Shown piece after piece: positions 44,159 through 53,299 of a stretch of DNA of 64,000 bases (positions are counted from its first letter, which is position 1; each line of letters begins with the position of its first letter). Below the pieces are notes generated by a model. It was not told the origin of the DNA. It was given only the letters and a program-made list of their open reading frames with translations, and did not search any database. Origin of the DNA: Winogradskyella sp. MH6 (GTDB lineage Bacteria > Bacteroidota > Bacteroidia > Flavobacteriales > Flavobacteriaceae). Location: contig NZ_CP094494.1 of assembly GCF_022810765.1 (NCBI RefSeq), positions 2,728,001-2,792,000 of the forward strand, written 5' to 3'. The position numbers and the translations under genes were made by a program.

Positions 44159-45364
44159 ATGAAAAAAACAGCATACAAATACATCGCAGTCATTTTTGCA
44201 GCACTTTTTATGGTGTCTTGTGGCAATAAAAAAGACCATTCAGAAAATGATGGACATTCTTACGATAAAACAGAACAAACCAGTGAAAATGAAGAACACC
44301 ACGAAGAAGGCGAAGTAACGCTTAATCAGCAACAGTTTGATGCCTTAAAAATGAAAATAGACACCTTGGGCTTACGCAATATGAGTGGCTATGTTGAGGC
44401 AAACGGCACATTGGAAGTACCACCACAAAACGAAGCTGCTATTACTTCTGTAGTAGGTGCCAATGTAACATCCATAAAAGTAATTGAAGGCGATAAAGTT
44501 GAAAGAGGTCAGGTAGTGGCTTATTTGTCACATCCAAATATTATAGCCTTACAGACCGATTACCTAAACGCTTATAGCAATAGCGAACTTTTAAAGAAAA
44601 ATTACGAACGCCAAAAAAAATTATACGATGCAGGAGTAGGATCTGGTGCTAATTTCCAAAAAGCAGAAGCAGAATACAAAGGTTCAACGGCATTAGTAAA
44701 TGGTTTGGCAGCTCAATTAAGTATTTTAAATATTAATACAGCATCAGTTCGTAATGGGAGTATCGCTCAACAAATTCCACTACGAAGCCCCATTGAAGGA
44801 TTTGTGCAAAAAGTAGAGGTTAAAACAGGACAATATGTAGAACCACAAACGGAACTGTTCGAGATTGTAAACACACACCACGTGCACGCAGATTTAATGG
44901 TGTTTGAAAAAGATGTCTATAAAGTAAAACAAGGGCAAAAGGTAACTTTTAGTGTGCAATCCATACCAGATGCAGAACTTACGGCCGAGATTTACTCGGT
45001 AAGCAAAACCTTTGAAGACAACCCTAAAGCGGTTCACGTGCACGCCGAAATAGAAAATAAATCAGGTAATCTCATTCCAGGTATGTACATTCAAGGAAGA
45101 ATACAAACCGATAGTACATTAACAAAGGCATTGCCCGAAAGTGCCATTGTAAAAGATGGCGATAGATTTTTTGTTTTTACGGTAGAAAAAGAAGGTGAAA
45201 CTTGGGCTTTTAAGCCTGTAGAAGTAATAACTGGTGAAAAAGATGGAGTTTGGATTGCAGTTACTTTTTCAGAAGAAGTATCTGCTAAAACCAAGTTTGC
45301 TTACAATAATGCGTATTACCTTATAGCAGAAATGAAAAAAGGAGAAGCAGAACACGCTCATTAA
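44159..45364 (+). CDS. czcB: RND periplasmic adaptor (CzcB-like) lipoprotein
   Basis: A 401-residue membrane-fusion protein. The signal MKKTAYKYIAVIFAALFMVS ends in a lipobox with Cys21. A His/Glu-rich segment (DHSENDGHSYD, EEHHEEGEV) follows, typical of metal-specific adaptors. The barrel-sandwich (ITSVVGANVTSIKVIEGDKV), a helical hairpin (about 125-195) and beta-barrel domains come in the usual order. It should link the CzcA fusion to the outer membrane and deliver metal. It starts five bases after the pump gene; a start at 44123 inside the pump is unlikely. The regulator gene starts two bases after it. Confidence 0.92.
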   Translation: MKKTAYKYIAVIFAALFMVSCGNKKDHSENDGHSYDKTEQTSENEEHHEEGEVTLNQQQFDALKMKIDTLGLRNMSGYVEANGTLEVPPQNEAAITSVVGANVTSIKVIEGDKVERGQVVAYLSHPNIIALQTDYLNAYSNSELLKKNYERQKKLYDAGVGSGANFQKAEAEYKGSTALVNGLAAQLSILNINTASVRNGSIAQQIPLRSPIEGFVQKVEVKTGQYVEPQTELFEIVNTHHVHADLMVFEKDVYKVKQGQKVTFSVQSIPDAELTAEIYSVSKTFEDNPKAVHVHAEIENKSGNLIPGMYIQGRIQTDSTLTKALPESAIVKDGDRFFVFTVEKEGETWAFKPVEVITGEKDGVWIAVTFSEEVSAKTKFAYNNAYYLIAEMKKGEAEHAH

Positions 45365-45366
45365 TT

Positions 45367-45780
45367 ATGGAAACAATAGAACAATTATTAGAGTCAAAAG
45401 ATATTCGCGTTACAGCAATGCGGTTGCTTATTTATAAGTTTCTTGCAGAAAAAGAAGTAGCGGTAACCTTGAGCGATATTGAGAATGCGTTTGAAAAGGC
45501 CGACAGGACAACGCTTTACAGAACAATAAAAACCTTTGAAGAAAAGGATATTGTACATCAAATAGACGATGGTACAGGCATCACTAAATATGCCTTATGC
45601 GAACAAGGATGCAGTTGCAATATTAAAACAGATTTACACTTACACTTTCATTGTACTAATTGTGGAGAAACAGTTTGTTTAACAGACCACAAAATACCTC
45701 AAATCAAGGTTCCTGAAGGTTTTATTTCCGAAAATGTAAACTTGGTAGTTAAAGGTATTTGCGATAAATGTAGCGGTTAA
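45367..45780 (+). CDS. Fur-family metalloregulator (Zur-like)
   Basis: A 137-residue repressor. The winged helix spans about 8-70 (VTAMRLLIYKFLAEKEVAV, recognition helix DRTTLYRTIKTFEEK). The dimerisation domain has HLHFHCTNCG with Cys96 and Cys99, and ICDKCSG with Cys132 and Cys135, the structural zinc site, plus His91, His93 and His95 for sensing. Being inside the efflux operon, it probably represses it until Zn or a similar metal binds or leaves. Whether metal activates or relieves binding is unknown; most Fur proteins bind DNA when metal-loaded, so for an exporter this arrangement is unusual. An operator-like site follows its stop. Confidence 0.92.
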   Translation: METIEQLLESKDIRVTAMRLLIYKFLAEKEVAVTLSDIENAFEKADRTTLYRTIKTFEEKDIVHQIDDGTGITKYALCEQGCSCNIKTDLHLHFHCTNCGETVCLTDHKIPQIKVPEGFISENVNLVVKGICDKCSG

Positions 45781-45781
45781 T

Positions 45782-45798
45782 AATGCACTTCTGTTGCA
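45782..45798 (-). promoter_or_regulatory. candidate Fur/Zur-type operator, copy 2
   Basis: AATGCA-CTTC-TGTTGCA. Read on the minus strand it is TGCAACA-GAAG-TGCATT, equal to the copy at 39373-39389 except for the four central bases. It lies upstream of the P1B ATPase gene at 45839 and just before a promoter-like GAACTTTG (45812-45819). Confidence 0.6.
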
Positions 45799-45838
45799 TC
45801 CCTTTTTTACGGAACTTTGAATTTAAGACAAATAAAAA

Positions 45839-47791
45839 ATGAAAAAAAAGAAAATAAATCTACGAGACTTAAAGCCTGATTCTGATAACGGGCATAGTCA
45901 CGATGATGGTCACAATCACGGTAAAAGTTCAAGTCAATTTAAAGCATACATTCCTGCCGTTATAAGTTTTACAATGCTTATTATTGGAATAGTATTAGAC
46001 TATTTTGATGTTTCTTTTTTTAAGGATTGGCTTCGTATAATTTGGTACGGCATAGCATATCTACCTGTTGGTTTTCCGGTAGTTAAAGAAGGTTGGGAAA
46101 GCATAAAAAAGGGCGATGTGTTTACAGAGTTCTTTTTAATGTCTATAGCAACTATTGGGGCATTTATAATAGGGGAATATCCCGAAGGCGTTGCGGTGAT
46201 GTTATTTTATGCAGTGGGCGAACTCTTTCAAAATGCAGCAGTCAATAGAGCTAAAGGAAACATTAAGGCCTTATTGGATGTAAGACCAAAGGAAGCCAAT
46301 GTTTTTCGAGATGGTGATTATATAAGCGTATCGCCCGAAAGTGTCGAAATAGGCGAAAAAATCCAAATTCGTGTAGGTGAAAAAATACCATTGGATGGTA
46401 TGCTGCTATCTGAAAAAGCATCTTTAAATACCGCAGCGTTAACAGGCGAAAGTAAACCTGACACCATAAATAAAAAGTCAAAAGTATATGCAGGAAGCAT
46501 TAATCTGCAAAGTGTGATTGAAGTGGAAGTCACCAGCAAGTTTGAAGACAGTTCCATAGCGAGAATATTGGATTTGGTACAAAACGCCACAGCAAGAAAG
46601 TCCAAAACCGAATTGTTTATCAGGAAGTTTGCCCGTATTTACACACCAATTGTAGTGTTTTTAGCAATAGGTGTTACGTTTCTACCGTACTTTTTTGTAG
46701 AGGATTATGTGTTTAGGGATTGGTTGTACAGAGCATTGATTTTCTTGGTAATATCCTGTCCTTGTGCGTTGGTAATTTCTATTCCGTTAGGTTACTTTGG
46801 TGGATTGGGTGCAGCTTCAAAAAATGGTATTCTGTTTAAAGGAGCTTCCTTTTTGGATGCTATGACCAAGATAAACACCTTGGTAATGGACAAAACAGGC
46901 ACGGTTACCAAAGGAGTTTTCAAAATCAAAAGCATTAAGACCTTTGATTGGGATGAAGAAGAATTTATGAACTATCTAATGGCAATGGAAGAGCAATCTA
47001 CACATCCTATTGCTAAAGCTATTATGGAATACCAGAAAGGAACCAACAATTTTGAAGCAAATAAGGTTTCTGAAGTTGCAGGAAAAGGGTTAAAAGGTAT
47101 GGTAAAAGGTAAAGAAGTTTTGGTTGGAAATAAGGCTTTAATGGTATCCAATAATATAGAAGTGCCTAATGAAACTGAATCTATCGTGGAATCTATTGTC
47201 TTGGTAGCTATTGATAATGTTTTTGCAGGTTATGTGGTAATTGCGGACGAATTAAAGGAGGATGCTAAAGAAACCATATCAAGTTTACATAGGGTAGGGA
47301 TTAAAAAAATAATGATGCTTTCAGGAGATAAAGATTCCATAACTCAACAAGTGGCAAAGGATTTAAAAATAGAAAATGCCAAGGGAGGTTTATTGCCAGA
47401 GGATAAATTAAATGAAGTTGAAGCATTAAAGAAAAATCCACAAAATAAAGTAGCCTTCATTGGTGATGGTATTAATGATGCACCTGTTTTAGCAGCAAGT
47501 GATGTAGGTATAGCAATGGGCGGATTAGGTAGCGATGTAGCCATAGAAACAGCCGATGTTATCATTCAAACCGACCAACCTTCAAAAGTAGTGAGAGCTA
47601 TTAAAATAGGCAGTTCCACTCGAAAAATTGTATGGCAGAATATCATTTTGGCTTTTGGTATTAAAGTAATTGTACTGATTTTGGGAGCAGGAGGTTTGGC
47701 AACAATGTGGGAAGCTGTATTTGCAGACGTAGGCGTGGCTTTATTAGCAATTCTAAATGCGGTAAGGTTACAGAAAATGAAATGGAGTTGA
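45839..47791 (+). CDS. heavy-metal P1B-type ATPase (ZntA/CadA-like)
   Basis: A 650-residue metal-exporting ATPase. Instead of a CxxC metal-binding domain the N-terminus has a His patch (DNGHSHDDGHNHGKSS, about 16-31). The transmembrane metal site is C307-P-C309 in ISCPCALVIS. The phosphorylated Asp is D351 in MDKTGTVTKG, the actuator motif is LTGESKP and the hinge is GDGINDAP. His-rich N-termini and this CPC helix are typical of Zn/Cd/Pb exporters. It would move the metal into the periplasm, where the CzcABC-like system removes it. It is separated from the regulator by 58 bases with its own operator-like site. Confidence 0.92.
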   Translation: MKKKKINLRDLKPDSDNGHSHDDGHNHGKSSSQFKAYIPAVISFTMLIIGIVLDYFDVSFFKDWLRIIWYGIAYLPVGFPVVKEGWESIKKGDVFTEFFLMSIATIGAFIIGEYPEGVAVMLFYAVGELFQNAAVNRAKGNIKALLDVRPKEANVFRDGDYISVSPESVEIGEKIQIRVGEKIPLDGMLLSEKASLNTAALTGESKPDTINKKSKVYAGSINLQSVIEVEVTSKFEDSSIARILDLVQNATARKSKTELFIRKFARIYTPIVVFLAIGVTFLPYFFVEDYVFRDWLYRALIFLVISCPCALVISIPLGYFGGLGAASKNGILFKGASFLDAMTKINTLVMDKTGTVTKGVFKIKSIKTFDWDEEEFMNYLMAMEEQSTHPIAKAIMEYQKGTNNFEANKVSEVAGKGLKGMVKGKEVLVGNKALMVSNNIEVPNETESIVESIVLVAIDNVFAGYVVIADELKEDAKETISSLHRVGIKKIMMLSGDKDSITQQVAKDLKIENAKGGLLPEDKLNEVEALKKNPQNKVAFIGDGINDAPVLAASDVGIAMGGLGSDVAIETADVIIQTDQPSKVVRAIKIGSSTRKIVWQNIILAFGIKVIVLILGAGGLATMWEAVFADVGVALLAILNAVRLQKMKWS

Positions 47792-47835
47792 GCATTAAAC
47801 TTCTGTTAATTAAATAAGTATTTGTTAAAATTTCG

Positions 47836-47843
47836 TAACTTTG
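47836..47843 (+). promoter_or_regulatory. Bacteroidota -7 promoter element for the copper cluster
   Basis: TAACTTTG fits TAnnTTTG and lies eight bases before the ATG at 47852. It suggests the second metal cluster has its own promoter. Confidence 0.55.
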
Positions 47844-47851
47844 CAATTACA

Positions 47852-48265
47852 ATGAAAAAAGTATTGCATAAAATAATGGCTTTCGCAATGGCTTTTGTAG
47901 TGTTATTCTCTACAATGTCATTTACTGTGAATATGCATTATTGCGGAGATACGTTAGTAGAAACTGCTATTTTTCATAAAGCCAAAGGGTGCGGAATGGA
48001 AATGGAAAAGCCTTCAACCGAAGGATGTTCTATTACCAAGAAAAATTGTTGTGATGATAAACAATTAGCAATTGAAGGTCAAGACGAATTACAATTGCAA
48101 GTTGACAAAATCACATTTGAACAACAAGTATTTTTAGCTTCATTTGTTTACACTTACATTAACCTTTTTGAAGGTTTAGAAAATAACGTTTCTACTTACG
48201 AAGAATATAAACCGCCACTCGTCATAAGGCAACTCTACAAGATTGACGAAACATACTTAATTTGA
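47852..48265 (+). CDS. HYC_CC_PP family small exported protein
   Basis: A 137-residue protein with a signal peptide (MKKVLHKIMAFAMAFVVLFS). The family is named for its order of motifs, all visible here: H-Y-C in NMHYCGDTLVE, C-C in KKNCCDDKQ, and P-P in YKPPLVIRQLY near the C-terminus. A further GCGMEMEKPSTEGCS segment adds Cys and Met ligands. Family members accompany metal efflux genes in Bacteroidota; a periplasmic metal-binding role is likely. It begins the copper-type cluster. The start at 47852 removes ten residues lying across the promoter. Confidence 0.85.
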   Translation: MKKVLHKIMAFAMAFVVLFSTMSFTVNMHYCGDTLVETAIFHKAKGCGMEMEKPSTEGCSITKKNCCDDKQLAIEGQDELQLQVDKITFEQQVFLASFVYTYINLFEGLENNVSTYEEYKPPLVIRQLYKIDETYLI

Positions 48266-48285
48266 TTTTTAAACAATAGACTTTT

Positions 48286-48345
48286 TTATCCTATGACTGC
48301 AATGTCGTAAGGATAATTTGCTGTATTCGGTGTTTTTCTTACACC
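48286..48345 (+). other. two hairpins between the HYC gene and cusA
   Basis: TTATCCT (48286-48292) pairs with AGGATAA (48310-48316), extended inside by GAC/GTC. A second hairpin pairs GGTGT (48329-48333) with ACACC (48341-48345). Both lie in the 109-base gap before the ATG at 48375. They could attenuate, process or stabilise the transcript. Confidence 0.4.
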
Positions 48346-48374
48346 AATGTCTAACTGTTTAATAATCAAAGCCA

Positions 48375-51300
48375 ATGCTCAATAAAAGCATCAAATTTTT
48401 AATAGAAAATAAACTCGTTGCAGTTCTGCTACTCGTCCTTTTTGTAGGATGGGGAACGGTTAATGCACCTTTCAATAGGGATACTGGTTTCTTACCAAGT
48501 AATCCAGTTGCTGTAGATGCCATACCAGATATAGGCGAAAACCAACAAATCGTTTTTACCAAATGGGATGGTCGCTCACCACAAGATATAGAAGACCAAA
48601 TTACCTATCCATTAACCACATCATTATTGGGTATTCCTGGAGTAAAAACCATTCGTAGCTCGTCTATGTTTGGCTTTTCCAGTATCTACATCATTTTTGA
48701 AGAAGATATAGAGTTTTACTGGAGTCGAAGTCGCATTCTCGAAAAACTAAATTCCTTACCAAGTGGTTTATTACCTGATGGTGTTAATCCTGCTTTGGGA
48801 CCAGATGCTACAGGATTAGGTCAAATATTTTGGTACACACTCGAAGGTCGTGATGAAAATGGAAATGTAACGGGTGGTTGGGATTTGCACGAATTACGTA
48901 GTATTCAAGATTACTATGTAAAATATGCATTGTCATCTGCAAGTGGTGTATCTGAAGTTGCATCTATTGGTGGTTACGTGCAAGAATATCAAGTTGATGT
49001 AAACCCAGAGTTAATGCGTCAATATAATATTGGCTTGCACCATATTGTAAAAGCAGTTAAAGAAAGTAACCGAGATATTGGAGCACAGACTTTAGAAATC
49101 AATCAAGCCGAATATCTGGTACGTGGTTTGGGTTATGTGAAATCCATAGCAGACATCGAAAATGCAGTTGTAACTTCAGAAGATTACACAGCTATCAAAA
49201 TTAAAGATGTGGCAAAAGTGTCTTTAGGTCCTGCAACAAGACGTGGAATTTTAGACAAAGAAGGTGCAGAAGTGGTTGGTGGTGTTGTAGTAGCACGTTA
49301 TGGCGCTAACCCAATGGAAGTGATTAATAATGTAAAAGCCAAAATAAACGAATTAAGCGCAGGACTACCTACAAAAACGTTGGCAGATGGTAGAACATCA
49401 CAAGTAACTATAGTACCATTTTACGACCGTACAGAATTGATTCAAGAAACATTGGGTACACTCAATGAAGCCTTAACTTTAGAAATACTCATTACCATTT
49501 TGGTCATTATCATAATGGTATTTAATCTTCGTGCTTCCGTATTGATTTCAGGGCTATTACCTGTTGCGGTGTTAATGGTATTTATAGCAATGAAGCTCTT
49601 TGGTGTCGATGCCAATATTGTAGCACTATCAGGCATTGCTATTGCTATTGGTACAATGGTAGATGTTGGTGTCATACTTTCAGAAAACATCGTAAGGCAT
49701 TTAGACGAAAACGAAAACAAATTACCAATAAACACAGTCGTTTACAACGCAACAGCAGAAGTATCTGGTGCAATCGTAACCGCAGTAATGACAACCATTA
49801 TCAGTTTTATTCCTGTATTTACAATGATTGGTGCAGAAGGAAAACTATTTAGACCATTAGCATTTACTAAAACCTTTGCTTTAACAGCGTCCATAATTGT
49901 AGCCTTATTTCTAATACCACCGTTTGCGGCCTTTTTATTCCGAAAAAAGAGCATTCAAAAACATTTTAAATATGCTTTAAACGGTGTTTTAATAGTATTA
50001 GGAATAGCAGCAATAATTTATGGATATTGGTTAGGTGTCATACTCATCGCTTTTGGTGTCACAGCTTTATTAAATCTTCAAAACAAGATTTCAGATAAAC
50101 AAGCAAACTTTGCCAACATCATCATTTCTGCTTCGGCAATTGTATTCTTATTAGCAGAATATTGGCGACCGTTAGGAGTAAACGAAAGCATCTTCTTAAA
50201 CCTCATTTTTGTAGCTATTATTTGTTTTGGCTTGTTAGGTGTATTTGGATTATTCATTAAATACTACACACGTATTTTAAGATGGTGTTTAGACAATAAA
50301 TTATTATTTCTTTCCATACCTACAGCAATTGTCATAGCAGGCTTTTTCATAATGAAAAACACAGGTAAAGAGTTTATGCCATCCTTAAACGAAGGTTCTT
50401 TTCTATTAATGCCAACTTCAATGCCACACTCTGGAGTAGAAGAAAATAAGCGCGTTTTACAGCAATTGGATATGGCAGTAGCCAGTATTCCAGAGATTGA
50501 AACCGTTGTGGGTAAAGCAGGAAGAACAGAATCAGCTTTAGATCCTGCACCATTATCAATGTATGAAAACATCATTCAATACAAACCTGAATATATGCTG
50601 AATGATAAAGGAGGGCGTCAACGCTATAAGGTCAACAATGATGGTGAGTATGTATTAAAAAACGGAATGTCATTGCGAGCGGAACAACGTGAAGCGTGGC
50701 AATCTCTAAATGTAAAAGAACAATTAATCCCAGACGATGATGGCGAGTTTTACCGAAACTGGCGACCAGAAATACAATCACCAGACGATATTTGGAACGA
50801 AATTGTAAAAGTCACCAAATTACCAGGCGTCACATCAGCACCAAAACTACAACCTATTGAAACCCGATTGGTAATGCTACAAACAGGAATGCGTGCACCA
50901 ATGGGAATCAAAATAAAAGGGCAAGATTTAAAAGAAATTGAAGCTTTTGGAATGCAGTTAGAAACCATTTTAAAAGAAGCTGAAGGTGTAAAGGATGAAG
51001 CCGTTTTTGCAGACCGTATTGTGGGTAAACCGTATTTGCTAATTGATATTGATAGAGAAAAAATTGCACGTTATGGTGTAAGTATTGAAGAGGTGCAAAA
51101 CGTATTAAAAGTAGCTGTTGGTGGTATGTCCTTAACCCAAACCGTGGAAGGTCGTGAGCGTTATGGCGTTCGTGTGCGCTACCCAAGAGAATTAAGAGCC
51201 AACCCAACCGATTTACAGCAAATTTACGTGCCTGTTGAAAAAGGTAGTCCTGTACCTTTAAGCGAATTGGCAACCATTCGTTACGAGCAAGGGCCACAAG

Positions 51301-52076
51301 TCATTAAAAGTGAAGACACCTTTTTAGTAGGCTATGTGTTGTTTGATAAAATGGATGGCTATGCAGAAGTAAATGTAGTAGAAAATGCACAAGCCATGAT
51401 ACAAAGTAAGATTGATGCAGGCGAATTAATAGTTCCAAAAGGCATTAACTATCAATTTACAGGAACTTACGAAAACCAATTACGTGCCGAAAAAACCTTA
51501 TCGGTAGTTGTACCATTAGCATTGGCTATCATCTTCTTAATTCTGTATTTCCAATTCCGTTCGGTGGGTACATCCTTAATGGTTTTTACAGGGATTGCAG
51601 TAGCTTTTGCAGGTGGCTTTTTAATGATATGGTTATACGGACAATCGTGGTTTTTAAACTTCAGTGTCTTTGGTGAAAACCTACGTGATTTATTCCAAAT
51701 GCACACCATTAATTTAAGTGTAGCTGTTTGGGTAGGCTTCATTGCTCTATTTGGTATAGCAACCGATGACGGAGTAGTAATGGCAACCTATTTAACACAA
51801 ACATTTGACAGAAATTCACCAGAAACAAAAAAGGAAATTAGAGCCTCTATTGTAGAAGCAGGCGAGAAGCGTATTAGACCGTGTTTAATGACTACAGCAA
51901 CAACCATTTTAGCACTCTTGCCTGTACTCACATCAACAGGACGAGGAAGCGATATAATGATTCCTATGGCCATACCAAGTTTTGGCGGAATGCTTATCGC
52001 TTTAATCACCTTGTTTGTTGTACCAGTTTTGTATAGCTGGAAAGCCGAAGTTCAACTTAAAAGTGCATCAAAATGA
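48375..52076 (+). CDS. cusA: CusA-type RND efflux pump, copper/silver
   Basis: A 1233-residue inner-membrane pump, not fused to an outer-membrane factor. CusA-like blocks include VDAIPDIGENQQIVFTKWDG near 40, ITYPLTTSLLGIPGVKTIRS near 75, EFYWSRSRILEKLNSLP near 115 and ALSGIAIAIGTMVDVGVILS near 415. The chain is about 180 residues longer than E. coli CusA. Extra length includes a hydrophobic insert near 530-640 (VLIVLGIAAIIYGYWLGVIL) that may add membrane helices, and a charged stretch near 740-810. It exports Cu(I)/Ag(I) from the periplasm with CusB and CusC. The stop overlaps the cusC start by four bases. Confidence 0.92.
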   Translation: MLNKSIKFLIENKLVAVLLLVLFVGWGTVNAPFNRDTGFLPSNPVAVDAIPDIGENQQIVFTKWDGRSPQDIEDQITYPLTTSLLGIPGVKTIRSSSMFGFSSIYIIFEEDIEFYWSRSRILEKLNSLPSGLLPDGVNPALGPDATGLGQIFWYTLEGRDENGNVTGGWDLHELRSIQDYYVKYALSSASGVSEVASIGGYVQEYQVDVNPELMRQYNIGLHHIVKAVKESNRDIGAQTLEINQAEYLVRGLGYVKSIADIENAVVTSEDYTAIKIKDVAKVSLGPATRRGILDKEGAEVVGGVVVARYGANPMEVINNVKAKINELSAGLPTKTLADGRTSQVTIVPFYDRTELIQETLGTLNEALTLEILITILVIIIMVFNLRASVLISGLLPVAVLMVFIAMKLFGVDANIVALSGIAIAIGTMVDVGVILSENIVRHLDENENKLPINTVVYNATAEVSGAIVTAVMTTIISFIPVFTMIGAEGKLFRPLAFTKTFALTASIIVALFLIPPFAAFLFRKKSIQKHFKYALNGVLIVLGIAAIIYGYWLGVILIAFGVTALLNLQNKISDKQANFANIIISASAIVFLLAEYWRPLGVNESIFLNLIFVAIICFGLLGVFGLFIKYYTRILRWCLDNKLLFLSIPTAIVIAGFFIMKNTGKEFMPSLNEGSFLLMPTSMPHSGVEENKRVLQQLDMAVASIPEIETVVGKAGRTESALDPAPLSMYENIIQYKPEYMLNDKGGRQRYKVNNDGEYVLKNGMSLRAEQREAWQSLNVKEQLIPDDDGEFYRNWRPEIQSPDDIWNEIVKVTKLPGVTSAPKLQPIETRLVMLQTGMRAPMGIKIKGQDLKEIEAFGMQLETILKEAEGVKDEAVFADRIVGKPYLLIDIDREKIARYGVSIEEVQNVLKVAVGGMSLTQTVEGRERYGVRVRYPRELRANPTDLQQIYVPVEKGSPVPLSELATIRYEQGPQVIKSEDTFLVGYVLFDKMDGYAEVNVVENAQAMIQSKIDAGELIVPKGINYQFTGTYENQLRAEKTLSVVVPLALAIIFLILYFQFRSVGTSLMVFTGIAVAFAGGFLMIWLYGQSWFLNFSVFGENLRDLFQMHTINLSVAVWVGFIALFGIATDDGVVMATYLTQTFDRNSPETKKEIRASIVEAGEKRIRPCLMTTATTILALLPVLTSTGRGSDIMIPMAIPSFGGMLIALITLFVVPVLYSWKAEVQLKSASK

Positions 52077-53296
52077 AATCTATAAAAACAGTCTTTTTTC
52101 TTTTTTCTATTCTCTTTTGTCTCAAAGGAAACGCCCAACAATTAGAAACATTAATTAACGAGGCGTTAGAGAACAATCCCGAGATTCAAAAATTCGAGTT
52201 GCAATACAAAAGAGTTTCAGAAAAAGTAAACGAAGTCAATACCATTCCAAATACAGAATTTGGTGTTGGCTACTTTGTTAGCGAACCCGAAACACGAACA
52301 GGCGCACAACGGTTTAAAGTATCAGCAAAACAAATGTTGCCTTGGTTTGGTACAATTACCTCTCGTGAAGATTATGTAACATCACTTGCAGATGCGAAGT
52401 ATGAAGAGATTGTTATTGCCAAACGTAAACTAATGGCTTCGGTATCTCAATCCTATTACAATCTGTATGCAAACCAAGCAAAACAGCAAGTGTTGAGTGA
52501 TAATATTAAATTGTTGGAAACCTATGAAACAATGGCATTGACTTCTGTTGAGGTAGGTAAGGCGTCAGCAGTAGATGTATTACGTTTGCAAATGCGTCAA
52601 AACGAAATGCAACAATTAAAAGATGTATTGCAACAACAGTTTTTAGCGGAACAAACTAATTTTAATAATCTATTGAATAGAGAAAATGATGTTGTGGTAA
52701 ACGAAATCGAAGAATTGATGATGCCTTTAGAAGACTTTGATACTACAACTCAAAATTTAGCATTGCATCCTGAACTGCTCAAATATGATAAACTCTACCA
52801 ATCCGTAGAACAATCCGAATTATTAAACCAAAAAGAAAGCAGTCCGATGATTGGCTTTGGGTTGGATTATATCAATGTTGAGAAGCGACCAGATATGGAT
52901 TTTAGCGATAACGGAAAAGACATTATAATGCCAATGGTATCAGTATCAATTCCAATATTCAACAAAAAGTACAAATCACAAACCAAACAGAATGAGTTGC
53001 AACAACAAGAAATTCTTTCACAAAAACAAGAACGCTTAAATACTTTGGAAACCCTTTTAAGCAAAGCCATTAACGAACGAATTTCTGCAAGAATTAGTTA
53101 TGCCACCCAAACCAAAAACTTAAAACAGGCTAAAGATGCAGAAGATATTTTAATCAAAAGCTACGAAACAGGAAACATTGATTTTAATGATGTTTTGGAT
53201 ATACAGGAATTGCAATTAAAGTTTCAAATGAACCAAATAGAATCTGTTAAGTCCTACTATGTTCAAAGTGCCATAATTAATTATTTAATTCAGTAA
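52073..53296 (+). CDS. cusC: TolC/CusC-family outer-membrane factor
   Basis: A 407-residue outer-membrane channel subunit. It has a signal peptide (MKSIKTVFFLFSILFCLKGN, then AQQ). Two OEP-type repeats of long amphipathic helices follow (EALENNPEIQKFELQYKRVS, EVGKASAVDVLRLQMRQNEM, then ERLNTLETLLSKAINERISA). A trimer of these would form the trans-periplasmic duct for the CusA pump. It overlaps cusA (ATGA) and the copper ATPase follows three bases later. Confidence 0.9.
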   Translation: MKSIKTVFFLFSILFCLKGNAQQLETLINEALENNPEIQKFELQYKRVSEKVNEVNTIPNTEFGVGYFVSEPETRTGAQRFKVSAKQMLPWFGTITSREDYVTSLADAKYEEIVIAKRKLMASVSQSYYNLYANQAKQQVLSDNIKLLETYETMALTSVEVGKASAVDVLRLQMRQNEMQQLKDVLQQQFLAEQTNFNNLLNRENDVVVNEIEELMMPLEDFDTTTQNLALHPELLKYDKLYQSVEQSELLNQKESSPMIGFGLDYINVEKRPDMDFSDNGKDIIMPMVSVSIPIFNKKYKSQTKQNELQQQEILSQKQERLNTLETLLSKAINERISARISYATQTKNLKQAKDAEDILIKSYETGNIDFNDVLDIQELQLKFQMNQIESVKSYYVQSAIINYLIQ

Positions 53297-53299
53297 ACA

